A DNA stretch of 64,000 bases, from assembly GCA_030549175.1 (NCBI GenBank), contig JAUKUA010000001.1:868001-932000 (forward strand), in the 5' to 3' direction. Source of the DNA: Lasiosphaeris hirsuta (lineage: Eukaryota > Ascomycota > Sordariomycetes > Sordariales > Lasiosphaeriaceae). Under the pieces are notes generated by a model. It saw only the letters and a program-made list of their open reading frames with translations. It had not been told where the DNA came from and ran no database searches. This document shows positions 1 to 9,345 of the stretch, piece after piece. Each line of letters starts with the position of its first letter. Position 1 is the stretch's first letter. A program made the position numbers and the translations under genes.

Positions 1-58
1 CTAAGAGTATGTTTATTATGTACATGCTAGCGATAAATATAGACAAAACATACACCCC

Positions 59-998
59 TCACTCCGCCGCAACCTCGCCAAACCGGTACTGCGCCCACGC
101 AAAACTCCCCTCCTGCATCGTCCACGTCTGCTTGCCCAGATCTGCTCCTGCGGCCCCTGCGGCGATGTACACTGGCATGAGGTGATCCATCCAAGGATGC
201 GCTTGGCGTGCGTCGGGGCGGGTTGCGGCGGTAGACATCTTGTCCTCGCGGACCGCAGCCGGCGACTCGGCGGCCTCCTTGAGTGCGTTGTCAAAGGAGA
301 CGGCGTAGGGGAGGGGCCGCGGGTCGCCGTAGCTGAAGCGCATGTCGCGCAGGTTGTGCACCGTCATGCCCGTGCAGATGATGACGATGTTGTCATCACG
401 CAGGGCCGACACGGCCGCACCGAGCTGGTAGTGCGCGTGCGGGTCCTCGTTGTTGAAGAGGGAGACTTGGACTAGGGGTACCGTCAGGGGGTTGGACTTG
501 GGCGGGAAGAGCACGTTGAAGCCCGAGAAGACGCCGTGGTCGAGCCCCCGCTTCAGGCCCTGAGACCGGATTCCTGCGGCTGAGAGCAGGGACTGGATGC
601 GTGAGGCGAGCTGCGGGGAGCCCTTGGAGGGGAAGGTGGCTTTGTAGAATTCAGGGGGGAAGCCGTAGAAGCTGAGGGGGGTTAGCTGGTTGGGGATCAG
701 GGGGGAAGGAAAGGGAAGAGCCGGGCGTACTCGTAGATGAGGTCGGTGTCCACGGCGTTGTTGATGTGAATCTCGTTTTCCCCCTCGGCTTGCCAGTGGG
801 CGCTGAAAACTACGATGGCTTTTGGCTTCACCTTTTGCGTGATCTCCTTGCCGATGGCTTGGAGTACGGGGTAGACGGGGTGCTCAGTCTTATATTGCAC
901 GTCGGGCTAGGAGATGGTTAGTTTCTAGGGCAAAAGAGTGGCGCGGGGAGAGAACATACCCCTCCATGGCTGACAAAGTATACTGGTGCCCTCGCCAT
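59..998 (-). CDS. DODA-type extradiol ring-cleavage dioxygenase
   Basis: Three exons (998-960, 906-731, 671-59) join to 275 residues, the usual size for the class III LigB/DODA family, which opens catechol-type rings with a non-haem metal. Exon 1 ends in FVSHGG and exon 2 continues PDVQYKTEHPVYP, the family N-terminus. Likely metal ligands are His in SHGG, His in VFSAHW and His in LDHGVF; the C-terminus has HPWMDHLMPVYIAAGAAG. Introns are GTATGT..CTAG and GTACGC..CTCAG; the second restores LIYDFYGFPPEFYK. The start at 998 gives the compact family form. A 43-codon ORF with a membrane-like segment lies just upstream in another frame (see findings). Family assignment is firm; the substrate cannot be read from sequence. 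Confidence 0.9.
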
Positions 999-1589
999 GC
1001 TGAATGCTGGCCGTATCACGGGGTCGTGTGGACGGTCACGATTGTCTTGGACAAAAAGGGGATTAATTCCTTGAGTAGGAATAGCGCCACGACGACAATC
1101 AAGACGGGAAGGGCGAGGAAGGGGTGCCTCAACAAGGGGTTGGACATGGAATGAAATAGCTTGGATTGGTTGCAAACGGGGTATATCTACGACGAGTGCG
1201 TCCCGTCTGCTTGGTACTTTATAATCGGCGCGTTCCGTAGCTCATCCGCTCGGCGCCCGGGAAATCTGGCAGTGTGGAGAAAGAAGCATTTGGGGCATAA
1301 GTCAGTATTGGTCAGGTCTGAATAATTGCGAAAAGGGCAGCGCTCATTCGGTCACCACTGATGTTGTACCCAATCACGCCATGCCATCCAATTGCACCTA
1401 AGGTAGGTGTGGCGGGGTCTAAGTTGTGTCCAGGATAGGGGGGGTCTTCTGCAGGTCATTGCTGCAGCCCTGGAGAGCCCCGCCTTCGCAACGCGCCATG
1501 CAACGCGACCCAACGACGGCACTCTTGAACCCCTCCAAGATCTAACACTTCTGGAGCCGACGGCATTCCACGACGCAGGACCCCTGAAA
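999..1589. promoter_or_regulatory. Shared divergent promoter, dioxygenase / thioesterase
   Basis: About 590 bp separates the two divergent start codons, so the interval must hold both promoters and 5' leaders. Apart from the upstream ORF near the dioxygenase I see no clear TATA box or repeated motif. Confidence 0.5.
1016..1147 (-). other. Upstream ORF or lost N-terminal exon of the dioxygenase gene
   Basis: A 43-codon ATG-to-TGA frame begins MSNPLLRHPF, carries a hydrophobic run (LPVLIVVVALFLL) and stops 17 nt before the dioxygenase ATG in a different frame. It looks like a signal anchor. It is either a uORF or the N-terminus of a membrane-anchored isoform reached by splicing I cannot place. 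Confidence 0.35.
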
Positions 1590-2447
1590 ATGTCAACTGT
1601 CTACCGCTCTCCGCTGGTTTTCCCGGCCACAGCCCGGCACACGGCGACGGTGATCTTCTTCCACGGGCTGGGAGATACGGGCGATGGCTGGTCGTTTGCC
1701 GTTGAGAACTGGCGCCGCCGCCAACGTCTCGATGAGGTCAAGTTCATCCTGCCGCACGCCCCGCAGATCCCCATCGCCATCAATATGGGGATGAGGATGC
1801 CAGGCTGGTACGACATTGTCAGTTTTGCTCCATGTTCCCCCTTTTGGGCCCGGTGAACTGACAGCCGCAGGCCGAGATGAGCAACGACCCGGAGTCCCTC
1901 CGTCGCAGCGAGGACGAGACGGGCATACTGCGCAGCCAAGCCTACGTTAACGAGTTGATCCAGAAGGAGGTGGATGCCGGGATTCCTACGGACCGCATTG
2001 TGCTCGGCGGATTCAGCCAGGGCGGCGCCCTGAGTCTGTTCAGTGGGCTGACGGCCAAGACCAAGCTAGCGGGCATCGTCGCGCTGTCGGCTTACCTGAT
2101 GCTGAGCCTCAAGTTCACCGAGCTTGTACCTAAGCCCGAGTTTAACAAGCAAACACCTATCTTCATGGGCCACGGTGGCTCGGACCAGGTTGTCAATACC
2201 GCACTCGGGGAAAAGAGCGCTGAATTTCTCAAGGGGCTGGGATACAATGTGAACATGAAGATTTACAGGTTAGTTTTCTCGCATTATTGATTGCTTCGTG
2301 CTGCCACAATTCTAGCTGGGTTGCTTGCTGACCACTTCTAGGGGTATGGCGCACTCTGCCTGCCCGGAGGAGCTCGAGGAGGTTGAGGCCTTCTTGACTG
2401 ACAAGCTCCCAGCGTTGGGGAAGGCGGACAAAAAGTCGGAGTTGTAG
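1590..2447 (+). CDS. Acyl-protein thioesterase 1
   Basis: Exons 1590-1817, 1871-2268 and 2342-2447 give 243 residues, normal for APT1/lysophospholipase-type alpha/beta hydrolases. The enzyme removes palmitate from cysteines of membrane-associated proteins such as G-alpha and Ras. Visible: oxyanion-region HGLGDTGDGW, nucleophile elbow GGFSQGG with Ser about 125, acid GHGGSDQVV, and catalytic His in GMAHSACPEE, created only when intron 2 is removed. Intron 1 (GTCAGT..CGCAG) joins PGWYDI to AEMSNDPESLRRSEDETG. The ATG at 1590 was chosen because STVYRSPLVFPA is the family N-terminus; the frame is also open upstream. Probably cytosolic. Confidence 0.93.
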
Positions 2448-3298
2448 GACATAGAGTTGGTTCTCAAGCAAACTCCCTTGCGAACGTGTATTGTAATAGA
2501 TTCCGTTGAATTCATGGAGTGACAGTGACAAAGACAACCTCAGTCGTGGATGATGCAAACCATAAATATCTCATCAGAATCTCGGGAATTTGAGCTACAT
2601 ATATCTACAACCAGGAGGGAAGGCAGGCAGTGACCCGGTCCATCCCAGTAGATGGGTTTCTGGCTGGAGACTCCGGTCGTCACTATGTGGAACGGGGTTT
2701 CAATCTATCGCTCTTAATTTCGCGAAATCTCGGACGCTTAGCCAGGGATAAAAAGCACCAAGAGTGCGCCAGAGATACATAAATGGGAAGCTACAGTAGA
2801 ATATTACTAAAATAATTTCAATATGGGTAAGGTAGAGATCGGGCAACTTGCGAGTCCGTTGATACCCGGTGCCAGTTGTCGTACATCGTACATGGTCCGT
2901 GTCACATGCATGCTGGGTATCTTATCAGATATCAGAACCCATGACACGGCCCACAGTTGACCACAAGCCCAACCCAAGGCGAGTCCCGCCCTTGTTTGAA
3001 GAGTGACAGCTAAAAGCCACGCTCGCTATCAGCACCGGGCCTCAGTGTTGCTGCCGTTGTTGCCTTGCATCATCAACTTCACCAAGTCGCAGGCAGACCA
3101 GTCGTCCTGACGTGTGCAGCGGCCGAATTATGAATCCTTTCATCCCAAACCCTTTGTGCTCGACGGGTCCAGCGCCATAATAAGAAAACAGAATAAAAAA
3201 GAGCGCCGCCGGTATCACCCGCTGCCGTCTGCCGTAATCACCACCACGAATACCACCACCTATTTCACGACGGCATTCATCCGCACTAATCGCCCGCT
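2448..3298. other. Intergenic, thioesterase 3' end to IVY1 promoter
   Basis: No coding frame with family resemblance. It holds the thioesterase 3' region, A/T-richer sequence near 2750-2830 and the IVY1 promoter with a CA-rich leader just before the ATG. Confidence 0.5.
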
Positions 3299-4825
3299 AT
3301 GGCCACCACCCGCCACTCGGGGTCCCCGCCGTCCCCGACACCCTCGCAGCTCCCGCCCGTCCCCGCGAGCCCGACATACTCATACGCCTCCACCGCCAAC
3401 CCCCTCTCCCAATACCACCTGCCGCTCCCGCCCCCGCCACGGCCGGCGCACGCCGTACTCACCAAAGCCGATCTCGAGCACTCGCAAACCGCCTACGCCG
3501 ACCTACTGACGAGCGCCAAGGCCTACCGGCTCGCGCTGGCCTCGCTCTCGACCGCCGCCTCGACCTTTGGGTCCGCCCTCGAGGCGTGCGCCCGGCTCAA
3601 GGAGGCCCGCGCCGACGCGCTCGGCCCCGCCGCCGGCGCCTCCCTCAGCAACAGCTTCAACACCAAAGGCAGCTGCACCGCCGACACGCTGCTCACCGTC
3701 GCCGGGCTGCAGCACCTAGTCGCGAACCACCAGCACATTCTCTCGGAAACGGTGTACCGCAGCTTCGAGGTGCCGCTGCTGCACGAGCTAGACAAGTGGC
3801 GCGGCGCAGTCGAGGACGAGGAGGAGGGTTATGCGCGGGAAGTCGCGGCGCAGAGCAAGGAGATTAGGAGGCTGGAGAAGGAGGGGTTGAAGCTCCACCG
3901 GCAGAGGAGGAGGGATGTGTCCAAGTTCCGGGGACACTTGGTTGAGCTGACCACCAAGCTGGATGGCTTGACGGTGCTACACGGGGAGCATGCGCGGACA
4001 TTGCTTAGGGAGAGCCAGGAGACGAGTGTGCGGATCGTGGATGCCAGCTGCAGTCTTGTCCGGGCCGAGGTGGATATATTTGAGAGCCTGGCGCGGAAGG
4101 GGTGGACGGGCGGCGGGCTCGAGGATGTCCTGGAGAAGGGCGTCGATCTCTTTGCGAGCGAGGAGCCTGCTGGCAGTCTCGGGATGCGCAAGGGGCACGG
4201 CGGCGCGGATGGCAACGTTGCGGGTGGCGCTGGTGAGGGAAGTAAGCTGTTCAGCATCCTGCCGCCCAAGAGCATCCTCGCCGACTCGGGGTCTGATTCG
4301 CTACGGGGCAGCCACAACCGTGCCGACAGCCTGCTTGTCGAGCCAGACCGGTACCAGAGCCTAACGGGCGCCATGTCGGACCCCAGCTTGGCGGGGAGGG
4401 GTCGGGACAGGGATAAAAGCGACCGCGACACCGACAGCGTCTTCTCAGAATTCAACCGGTCACGGGGCGTGAGGCCCTTTTCACCGCAGCCGCAGCCGCT
4501 GAGGTTGAACCCCGAAGCATTGCTTGGTGGGCCGGAGAACGGGGAAATAGACGAGTCTGATGCCGAGACGGTCGGGCCGCTTCAGATTCCCCACATCGCG
4601 CCACCGTCTCAGTTTCAACGGCGAAATCGCATAGATGAGGAGGAGGCGGAAGAGGGGTGCGCCATTGAGGACGAAGAAGACGAGCAGGAGGTTTCGCCTT
4701 GGCGAGACGAAGGACTGGCTCAGTCCGAAACGGACGACGAGACGGTGGACGCAGGCCCCGAAGATCATCTATTAGATCCCCAGCAGAGAGATGACGGGAG
4801 CTGGAGCCTGGCTGATGGGGCTTGA
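3299..4825 (+). CDS. IVY1: IVY1-like phospholipid-binding BAR protein
   Basis: Single exon, 508 residues. After a Pro/Ser-rich N-terminus (about 1-50), residues 55-290 form long amphipathic helices (LTKADLEHSQTAYADLLTSA; DKWRGAVEDEEEGYAREVAA; KLHRQRRRDVSKFRGHLVEL) as in the BAR-like region of fungal Ivy1. Yeast Ivy1p binds acidic phospholipids and the vacuolar Rab Ypt7 and Vps33. The C-terminal 200 residues are low-complexity, Ser/Asp-rich and acidic near the end, probably disordered. The ATG at 3299 is the first in frame and follows an unstructured leader. Assignment rests on overall resemblance to filamentous Ivy1 homologues, not on a catalytic motif. Confidence 0.8.
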   Translation: MATTRHSGSPPSPTPSQLPPVPASPTYSYASTANPLSQYHLPLPPPPRPAHAVLTKADLEHSQTAYADLLTSAKAYRLALASLSTAASTFGSALEACARLKEARADALGPAAGASLSNSFNTKGSCTADTLLTVAGLQHLVANHQHILSETVYRSFEVPLLHELDKWRGAVEDEEEGYAREVAAQSKEIRRLEKEGLKLHRQRRRDVSKFRGHLVELTTKLDGLTVLHGEHARTLLRESQETSVRIVDASCSLVRAEVDIFESLARKGWTGGGLEDVLEKGVDLFASEEPAGSLGMRKGHGGADGNVAGGAGEGSKLFSILPPKSILADSGSDSLRGSHNRADSLLVEPDRYQSLTGAMSDPSLAGRGRDRDKSDRDTDSVFSEFNRSRGVRPFSPQPQPLRLNPEALLGGPENGEIDESDAETVGPLQIPHIAPPSQFQRRNRIDEEEAEEGCAIEDEEDEQEVSPWRDEGLAQSETDDETVDAGPEDHLLDPQQRDDGSWSLADGA

Positions 4826-5441
4826 TTAGAAGAGTGATGAGCTGGGAAATGGTCATGAGCAGTAATTGTTGGTGTTTATACCCCCGTTTCCGCCCTGTTT
4901 TGTTTCTCTACACACCGCTAGTACACCACCTGTTTAATGTTGTATATGACGGTGGCATTTTTGCATTGCACTTTTCTTTTTCTCTTGGTCTCGGTCACCG
5001 CATGGGGAGTGGTGAGAGAACCACTTCATTTTCTCTAGAGGCGCAAATGACTTGCAGCTTTGCCGTCCCTCTTCTGTCGGCATATTATGTACAATTTTTC
5101 GTCTCTACCCTCCGTGTTCTCTGCCAAGGAGTGGCAGAGAGCACAAGACACATACAGTCTAGTCCCAATTGTAATATGCATGTTGTTGCTGTGGCACACA
5201 CGCCATCCCATCATCCTGCCTGTTTCCATAGGCGAACCGTACCAGGACCACCACAACCAATAATGACACAAAACAAACGCCAGAGCCATGAGGTTTGTAA
5301 GATCACCAGCATCCCTACCGCCCACACCGAACCCCAGCCCGGGAAGAAAATGGAAAGCGAAAACAGTATTATCCATATCCGTGCCCCCCCAATCATTATC
5401 CTTCCTTGCTCGAGCATGCCTTCCCCTCCGTTATTAGACTC
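4826..5441. other. Convergent 3' regions of IVY1 and NUP53
   Basis: The two genes run toward each other across about 615 bp of A/T-richer sequence containing their 3' UTRs. Short ORFs on both strands have no family features. Confidence 0.5.
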
Positions 5442-6889
5442 CTAGTCATCTCGATCTGCCGTGACAATCTCTTTGCCGAACAATCCAAAGATATAGTCAA
5501 GCCACCATATGATCTTCCAGTACACGCTCGCGCGATCCCAGTCAAACTCGCCCGCGTCGGTGCGCGGAACTTCGTTGCCGATCATGGATCCGCCAAACCA
5601 CTGGACTAGCGGTATGTGGCTGAGGAGGCGCTGCGCGTACGACGGGGCCGGGAGGAGCGCCTGCTCGACGGGCAGGAGCTTAACCTTGCGCACCGAGGGG
5701 ATCGCCCGGCAGAATTCGTTGTCGACGAGCGGCTGCTGCTGCTGTCGTTGGTGTGGGGTGCCTTGAGCGTGGTTGAGATCGACGCCTGTGCTGCCGCCGT
5801 TGACGGTGCCCGACGAGACGGTACCCGTGTCGACGGTCGAGGCGACGGTTGTGGTGTCGGCGGTGCGGGATGAGGTTTGCGACCGGGGCGGCGAGAAGTC
5901 GAAGCTGTCCGGGTTCATCATGGCGCGAGCGAAGCCGGCGACGGCCGAGTTGTTGTTGAGGGCCGAGCGCCGCTGCGCCGGGCTGTGGGACGCGAAGCCG
6001 ACGTCGCCAATGAGGGAGGACTTGTCGACGATGGGCTCGTCGCGGGACGGCGGGCCGCCGTGGTACGGCTCCGCGTAGACGAGGTGGCCGAGCACGCTCT
6101 GCGGCGACGAGAAGACGGCGGCCTCGGCGGCCTCGGCAGATTCAAACGTCACCTTGACCCAGTGGTCGCCGCCGTCGGCCCGGTTGACCTTGGTGCGCTC
6201 TTCGGTCGTCAGGCCCTGGCGCCGCGTGAAGGCCGGATCGCGCAGCTCCGACTTGTACCGCCGGCTCTCGAGCGGCGGCTCGCGCGGGTAGTCCTCGCAT
6301 ATCCTACCCGCGAGCTGCTCGAAGTGGTTGATGGCGGCATATTGTTGCTGCGCGGAGCGGTACCCGCGGAGGATGATCTCGGTCGGCTCGCGCTGCTGGA
6401 TGAAGCGGGTCTGCGACGTGGCCGGCACGGCGGCTTCCTCAAGCGCCTGACCGAGGGATGCCTGCGAGCCTGACGAGGGGTTGAGGTTCGACTTGCGCTG
6501 GGCGGCACCGGCTGTGCTGGGCGGGCCCTCGGTCTGGTTCTGGGCTTGGTGCCAGCTCGAGAAGACTCGGTCGGCAGCTGCTATTGTGGGGTCCTCTCGC
6601 CGCGCCGGCGTGCCCGTCTTGGATCTCGATCTGCGCGTCGACTTGCCAAAAGAACCTGTCTCCTGGGTTGTTTTCCTAGAGCGCCCGAAGGAGCCTCCTT
6701 CTTGCCTGTAGGTTCTAGCGTCAGCAACGGGGCGAAGAATGGAGTTAGGAATGGGCAAGGGGCATGGGACGGGATGGGGACAAAAAGGGTGCCATACTGT
6801 GGGAAAACCATGGCGTAGGGTCGCTTGATGCCGTCGTCACCGATGTAGAGTTCCTCGTCGGGGACGTTGTGTAGAATTAAGGGGGCCAT
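5442..6889 (-). CDS. NUP53: Nucleoporin Nup53/Nup35 (MPPN RRM)
   Basis: Two exons (6889-6798 and 6705-5442) give 451 residues. Exon 1 encodes [20 protein letters not shown], the N-terminus of filamentous Nup53; the 92-nt intron (GTATGG..TACAG) joins VFPQ to [11 protein letters not shown]. Residues about 125-245 hold the Nup35-type RRM ([20 protein letters not shown] through [20 protein letters not shown] and LVYAEPYHG), which dimerises in the inner ring of the pore rather than binding RNA. The C-terminus ends with an amphipathic/Trp-rich helix ([20 protein letters not shown]) like the membrane-binding helix of Nup53. A longer frame starting within the intron was rejected in favour of the conserved exon 1. 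Confidence 0.93.
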
Positions 6890-7584
6890 ATTATTCGGGG
6901 GCCAGCAACAATTTTCTAGAGGCCAAAAGGCAGCCAATGGAATCTGCAGGGATGGTGTTGGGAATGTGTGCAAGCAAAGTACCTTGAGCCTACTAGAACC
7001 GCAGGGTGAGTGAGGCCTGTATTGAAAGCCCACCACAGCAGAAAATGCGACGCGATTTTTTTGGTTCACCGCGGTTCAGCAGCTAGGAGCCTGCCACAGC
7101 AACAGGCTGCGGGAAGCTTGGACCAGCCACTAGCAGCCACTTGCAGCGGCTTGTCTTGTCGGGGCAGGCAGTGTGAAATCGCTTAACGTGATATCCATGT
7201 GACCCGCTCTGTTTGCATGCAACAGACCGAATACCCACGTGATCTGTACCTTCCTTCCCTGCAATCCCGACAAGCCAAGGCTCGCTTAATTTCATTTCCC
7301 TCCATATTATGTACACCAAACCAATTCTCGTCTAACTCCATAATCACATGATAGCACGTGATTTACCTATTCTTTCCCTGCCATTACAACAAACCGATAT
7401 TTGTGCGCACGTGCCGCGCCCCGATAGAACGATAGATCCTTCCGCTCAGCGGTTGCTTGACGAGGCGTTGCACACCGATTTGTTCGACGAGGGTTCGGAG
7501 CCAACGCTTGAGGCTTCAAAGTCAAACCTTGACCAAATTCTTGAACTCTTCTGTTTTATCAGGGATATTGACCACTTCATCGAC
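6890..7584. promoter_or_regulatory. Divergent NUP53/ATG29 promoter with three CACGTG E-boxes
   Basis: CACGTG occurs at 7236-7241, 7355-7360 and 7408-7413, with a CACATG close to the second. All lie on the ATG29 side. CACGTG is the core for bHLH factors. The stretch from 7348 to the ATG29 start is an open frame continuous with ATG29 exon 1 but lacks family resemblance, so I treat it as leader. Confidence 0.55.
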
Positions 7585-9146
7585 ATGTCGGCCAAAGAGA
7601 AGCAGGAGAGGGAGAAGGAACCGAACTACGTGATCTACGTCCGACTCCCTTTCGAGCGTGGCTCTTTTGACGACCCTCTCAAGGTAAAGCTTCGCACTGT
7701 GCCTGAACACTAGGCAGACAAGCACAAGAAGACAAAGCTAACAACATCTAGGTCAACTGGGATGAGCAAAAGTCCGAATACTTGTGGAGTGCCATCTCGG
7801 ATTCTCAGACTTATATTGACTGTGAGTAATCATTTGTAAACAAACTCGGAAGTCTTAGCTAATGATGACTTGGCAGGGAACAGCCTGTAAGTGGTCCGAG
7901 GCCATCACCAACATACCGTGGTACTAACACTGTATCTGCTCAGCGCCGCCCAGTTCAAAGTCAGCGTCGAGTTTCTGCTCCAGATGGCAGCCTTCCTCAC
8001 AGAGCGTCACACATCGCAACTCAAAGCGCAGATGCGGAAGGCGGCCACGGCCCACGGCTCCAACGCGCCGTCTCCGGTACCCGGCGCCGAGCCGGCCGGA
8101 TACCCTGGATTCCCCACAGCGGAGATCATGAGACGGACCGGCTCAGGAGGCGGCCGCACCCACTCTGCCCTCTCTATCCGCAAGGACTCTCCCCTTCCTC
8201 GCAACGATATCCCTGTCGCCGGACCATCCGCCAAGACCGGTATCCCCATGCGGCCCCAAGTCTCCCGGAATTCATCAGCCGGCACCGCCGTCGTCACCCA
8301 AAATCAGCTGAACGCCAAGAACGTAGCCCGCGCCGACAACGCGTCCCGCCGCCCGAGACTCCCCTCCATCGCCACGGCTCAACCCAGTTCGCCCTTCGGC
8401 TACGACGACGCCGACGACCCGCCCCGGAGCCCCAGCCCGGTGGCCTCGACCTCGTCGAGCTCCTCATCCTCGGAGAGCCCCGTGCAGAGCCGCATCATCC
8501 GCCGCCCGCCGCGCTTCCAGCCCTCGTCCGCCGGCGGCGACGGTCCCGGCGACCTGGGCGATGACGACGAAGACGAGGCCGAGCCCGCCTTCCTACCGTA
8601 CCAGCCGCCCTCGCTGGCCCAGCAGCGCGGCTCGACCTACCTCGCTTCGGGCAGCAGCGGCCAGGATCTCGGCGCCACCCTCCGCGGCGACGTTCGTGAC
8701 TTTGCGCGCCGCCTGCCAAGAGACGAGGGCAAGGGCAAGGAGTTGGCCGCGCAGTCGCAGACGTCGGACTCGTCGACCAGCTCCGCTGCCATGGTCCCGC
8801 GCCGTGGCGCTGCCGGCGCCGGCGAGCGCAAGCCGCCCGGCCCGCTGTCGCCGCGCCGTACGGCCGAGCTAGCCGGCGCCAAGGGCCGGGGTGTTTCCCG
8901 CGAGGGAAGCGACGGAACGCCGAGCATGGGCAGCAGCTTCAGTGACCTTGATGGTAAGTTCTTTCTCGGGGCGAGAGGGGTGTGATGGGATGTTTACTGA
9001 CGTGTTGGGCAGATGCTTCGGTCACCCAGTCGGCCTTGGAGGAGGCACTTGCCAGCCGGATGCAGGACGGCACGATCGGCAGTAGGATGAGCACGATCGG
9101 CCAGGCCATCCGGAGTAGGTATCTGCCCAAGGCCAACAAGCCTTGA
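7585..9146 (+). CDS. ATG29: Autophagy protein Atg29
   Basis: Five exons (7585-7683, 7752-7821, 7877-7886, 7944-8953, 9013-9146) give 440 residues. Atg29 joins Atg17 and Atg31 in the scaffold that recruits autophagy factors to the phagophore assembly site. The conserved N-terminal domain (YVIYVRLPFERG, VNWDEQKSEYLW, AAQFKVSVEFLLQMAAFLTE) appears only when a 10-nt micro-exon (GGAACAGCCT) is included, completing the DWNSLAAQF junction. A TACTAAC branch site lies at 7922-7928. The middle is long, Ser/Pro-rich and disordered; the last exon gives DDASVTQSALEEAL and IGSRMSTIGQAIRSRYLP, the conserved C-terminal tail. Start 7585 is preferred over the in-frame ATG at 7348 because family members begin a few residues before the YVIYVRLPF strand. 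Confidence 0.92.
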
Positions 9147-9147
9147 A

Positions 9148-9175
9148 GGGGGGGAGGGGGGAGGGGGGAGGGGGG
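9148..9175 (+). other. Four-tract G-run (putative G-quadruplex)
   Basis: Four runs of 7, 6, 6 and 6 G separated by single A residues begin one nucleotide after the ATG29 stop codon, on the coding strand, so they would be in the mRNA 3' UTR. One-nt loops are the most stable class of G-quadruplex motif. Confidence 0.7.
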
Positions 9176-9177
9176 AA

Positions 9178-9345
9178 GAAAGGTCTTTTCGCCAGCCAAA
9201 AAGGGCCTTTTTGGCTGGCGAAAAGGCGTATTTGGTCGGTTTCCAGGTGTTTTCAGGGTGGGACAAAGGGGCAACAGGAGTCGCCAAAGGCACTCGGGAT
9301 AGCATGAGGTGTTTTGGGAGCATGTTTAGGGAGCATGTTTAGGGG
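9178..9345. repeat. Diverged 21-22 nt tandem array downstream of ATG29
   Basis: Purine-rich cores of the form AAAAGGCG or AGGTGTTTT recur near 9183, 9205, 9226, 9247, 9269, 9290 and 9309, mostly 21-22 nt apart. Orientation and core match the array downstream of the DNA glycosylase gene near 31.4 kb. Units are heavily diverged outside the core. Confidence 0.55.
9185..9225. repeat. Perfect 20-bp inverted repeat (hairpin)
   Basis: Arms CTTTTCGCCAGCCAAAAAGG and its exact reverse complement are separated by one G. It lies ten bases past the G-run and overlaps the first units of the 21-nt array, whose units are partly self-complementary. Could be an RNA hairpin in the ATG29 3' UTR or a cruciform. 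Confidence 0.85.

Noticed and set aside
999..1018. 20-nt GT..AG segment as an intron in the dioxygenase gene
   Set aside because: It would join the frames neatly, but is far below the length any known fungal spliceosome handles.
3503..4856. Several long antisense ORFs across IVY1
   Set aside because: Arg/Ser/Pro-rich products typical of the reverse strand of GC-rich coding sequence.
6706..6797. Start codon of NUP53 at 6758
   Set aside because: It lies inside the intron; the upstream exon [20 protein letters not shown] is the conserved start.
7348..7584. Longer ATG29 start at 7348
   Set aside because: The extra 79 residues have no counterpart in Atg29, which starts just before the YVIYVRLPF strand.
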